Positions 50,025-50,029 of a stretch of 50,029 bases of DNA are shown in pieces. How positions within the stretch are numbered: position 1 is the first letter of the stretch; each line of letters opens with the position of its first letter. Source of the DNA: Cupriavidus taiwanensis. Lineage in GTDB: Bacteria > Pseudomonadota > Gammaproteobacteria > Burkholderiales > Burkholderiaceae. The notes below the pieces were generated by a model. The model was not told the DNA's origin. It worked only from the letters and a program-made list of their open reading frames with translations, and made no database searches. The stretch lies in NCBI RefSeq assembly GCF_900249755.1, contig NZ_LT976853.1, forward strand, positions 1,156,580 through 1,206,608, in the 5' to 3' direction. Position numbers and translations under genes: made by a program.

Positions 50025-50029
50025 CTTGT

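Overview
The window is high-GC bacterial chromosome. Its gene order and protein sequences point to a betaproteobacterium of the Burkholderiaceae, most likely Cupriavidus or a close Ralstonia relative. This rests on recognised protein families and familiar neighbourhoods (rpsP-rimM-trmD-rplS; yebC-purD-hemF-nadD-rsfS-rlmH-maf-rng), not on a database search. No rRNA, tRNA, insertion sequence, prophage or CRISPR array was seen.

Layout. 1-5.1 kb: D-amino acid dehydrogenase divergent from an Lrp-type regulator, a radical SAM protein, a TM2 membrane protein and small hypothetical proteins. 5.1-6.2 kb: a secreted PQQ-type sugar dehydrogenase. 6.3-8.7 kb: the ribosomal protein/tRNA modification operon with a clear promoter and terminator. 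8.8-14.1 kb: a CoA-type Nudix hydrolase, the tRNA hydroxylation protein TrhO and DNA polymerase III alpha. 14.1-20 kb: lipopolysaccharide genes (three glycosyltransferases, the lipid A flippase MsbA and heptosyltransferase I), with a strong bidirectional terminator between msbA and waaC. 20.1-22 kb: an AhpD-like protein and two exported hypothetical proteins. 22-29.5 kb: a minus-strand housekeeping block. 29.7-32.3 kb: a HerA-like ATPase, a DUF3149 peptide and upp.

32.4-46.6 kb is the accessory part: an apparently complete aerobic nicotinate degradation cluster. Nicotinate is hydroxylated by a molybdenum/iron-sulfur/cytochrome c enzyme (nicA, a cytochrome fusion and a separate molybdopterin subunit), converted to 2,5-dihydroxypyridine by NicC, opened by NicX, deformylated by NicD, deamidated by NicF and isomerised to fumarate by NicE. 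TetR (NicS-like) and MarR (NicR-like) regulators and an MFS transporter accompany the enzymes. The nicC/nicE divergent promoters each carry an AGTG-N4-CACT operator over the -10 box.

The most unusual feature is the division of the nicotinate hydroxylase. The membrane-anchored triheme cytochrome protein retains a molybdopterin-type domain that has lost the catalytic GxGE glutamate and about 200 N-terminal residues. An intact IorB-like molybdopterin subunit, with GAGE, is encoded 6 kb away. This suggests that a degenerate domain serves as a docking scaffold. Other points are a 15-codon leader-like ORF and a perfect 20-bp palindrome upstream of the MFS gene, a perfect 42-bp palindrome at 31.3 kb related to the inverted repeats at 46 kb, a histone-like tail on RsfS, and an SDR protein without the YxxxK catalytic pair.

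46.7-50 kb: a DMT transporter, the atypical SDR, methylglyoxal synthase and a quinone oxidoreductase ending at a strong terminator.
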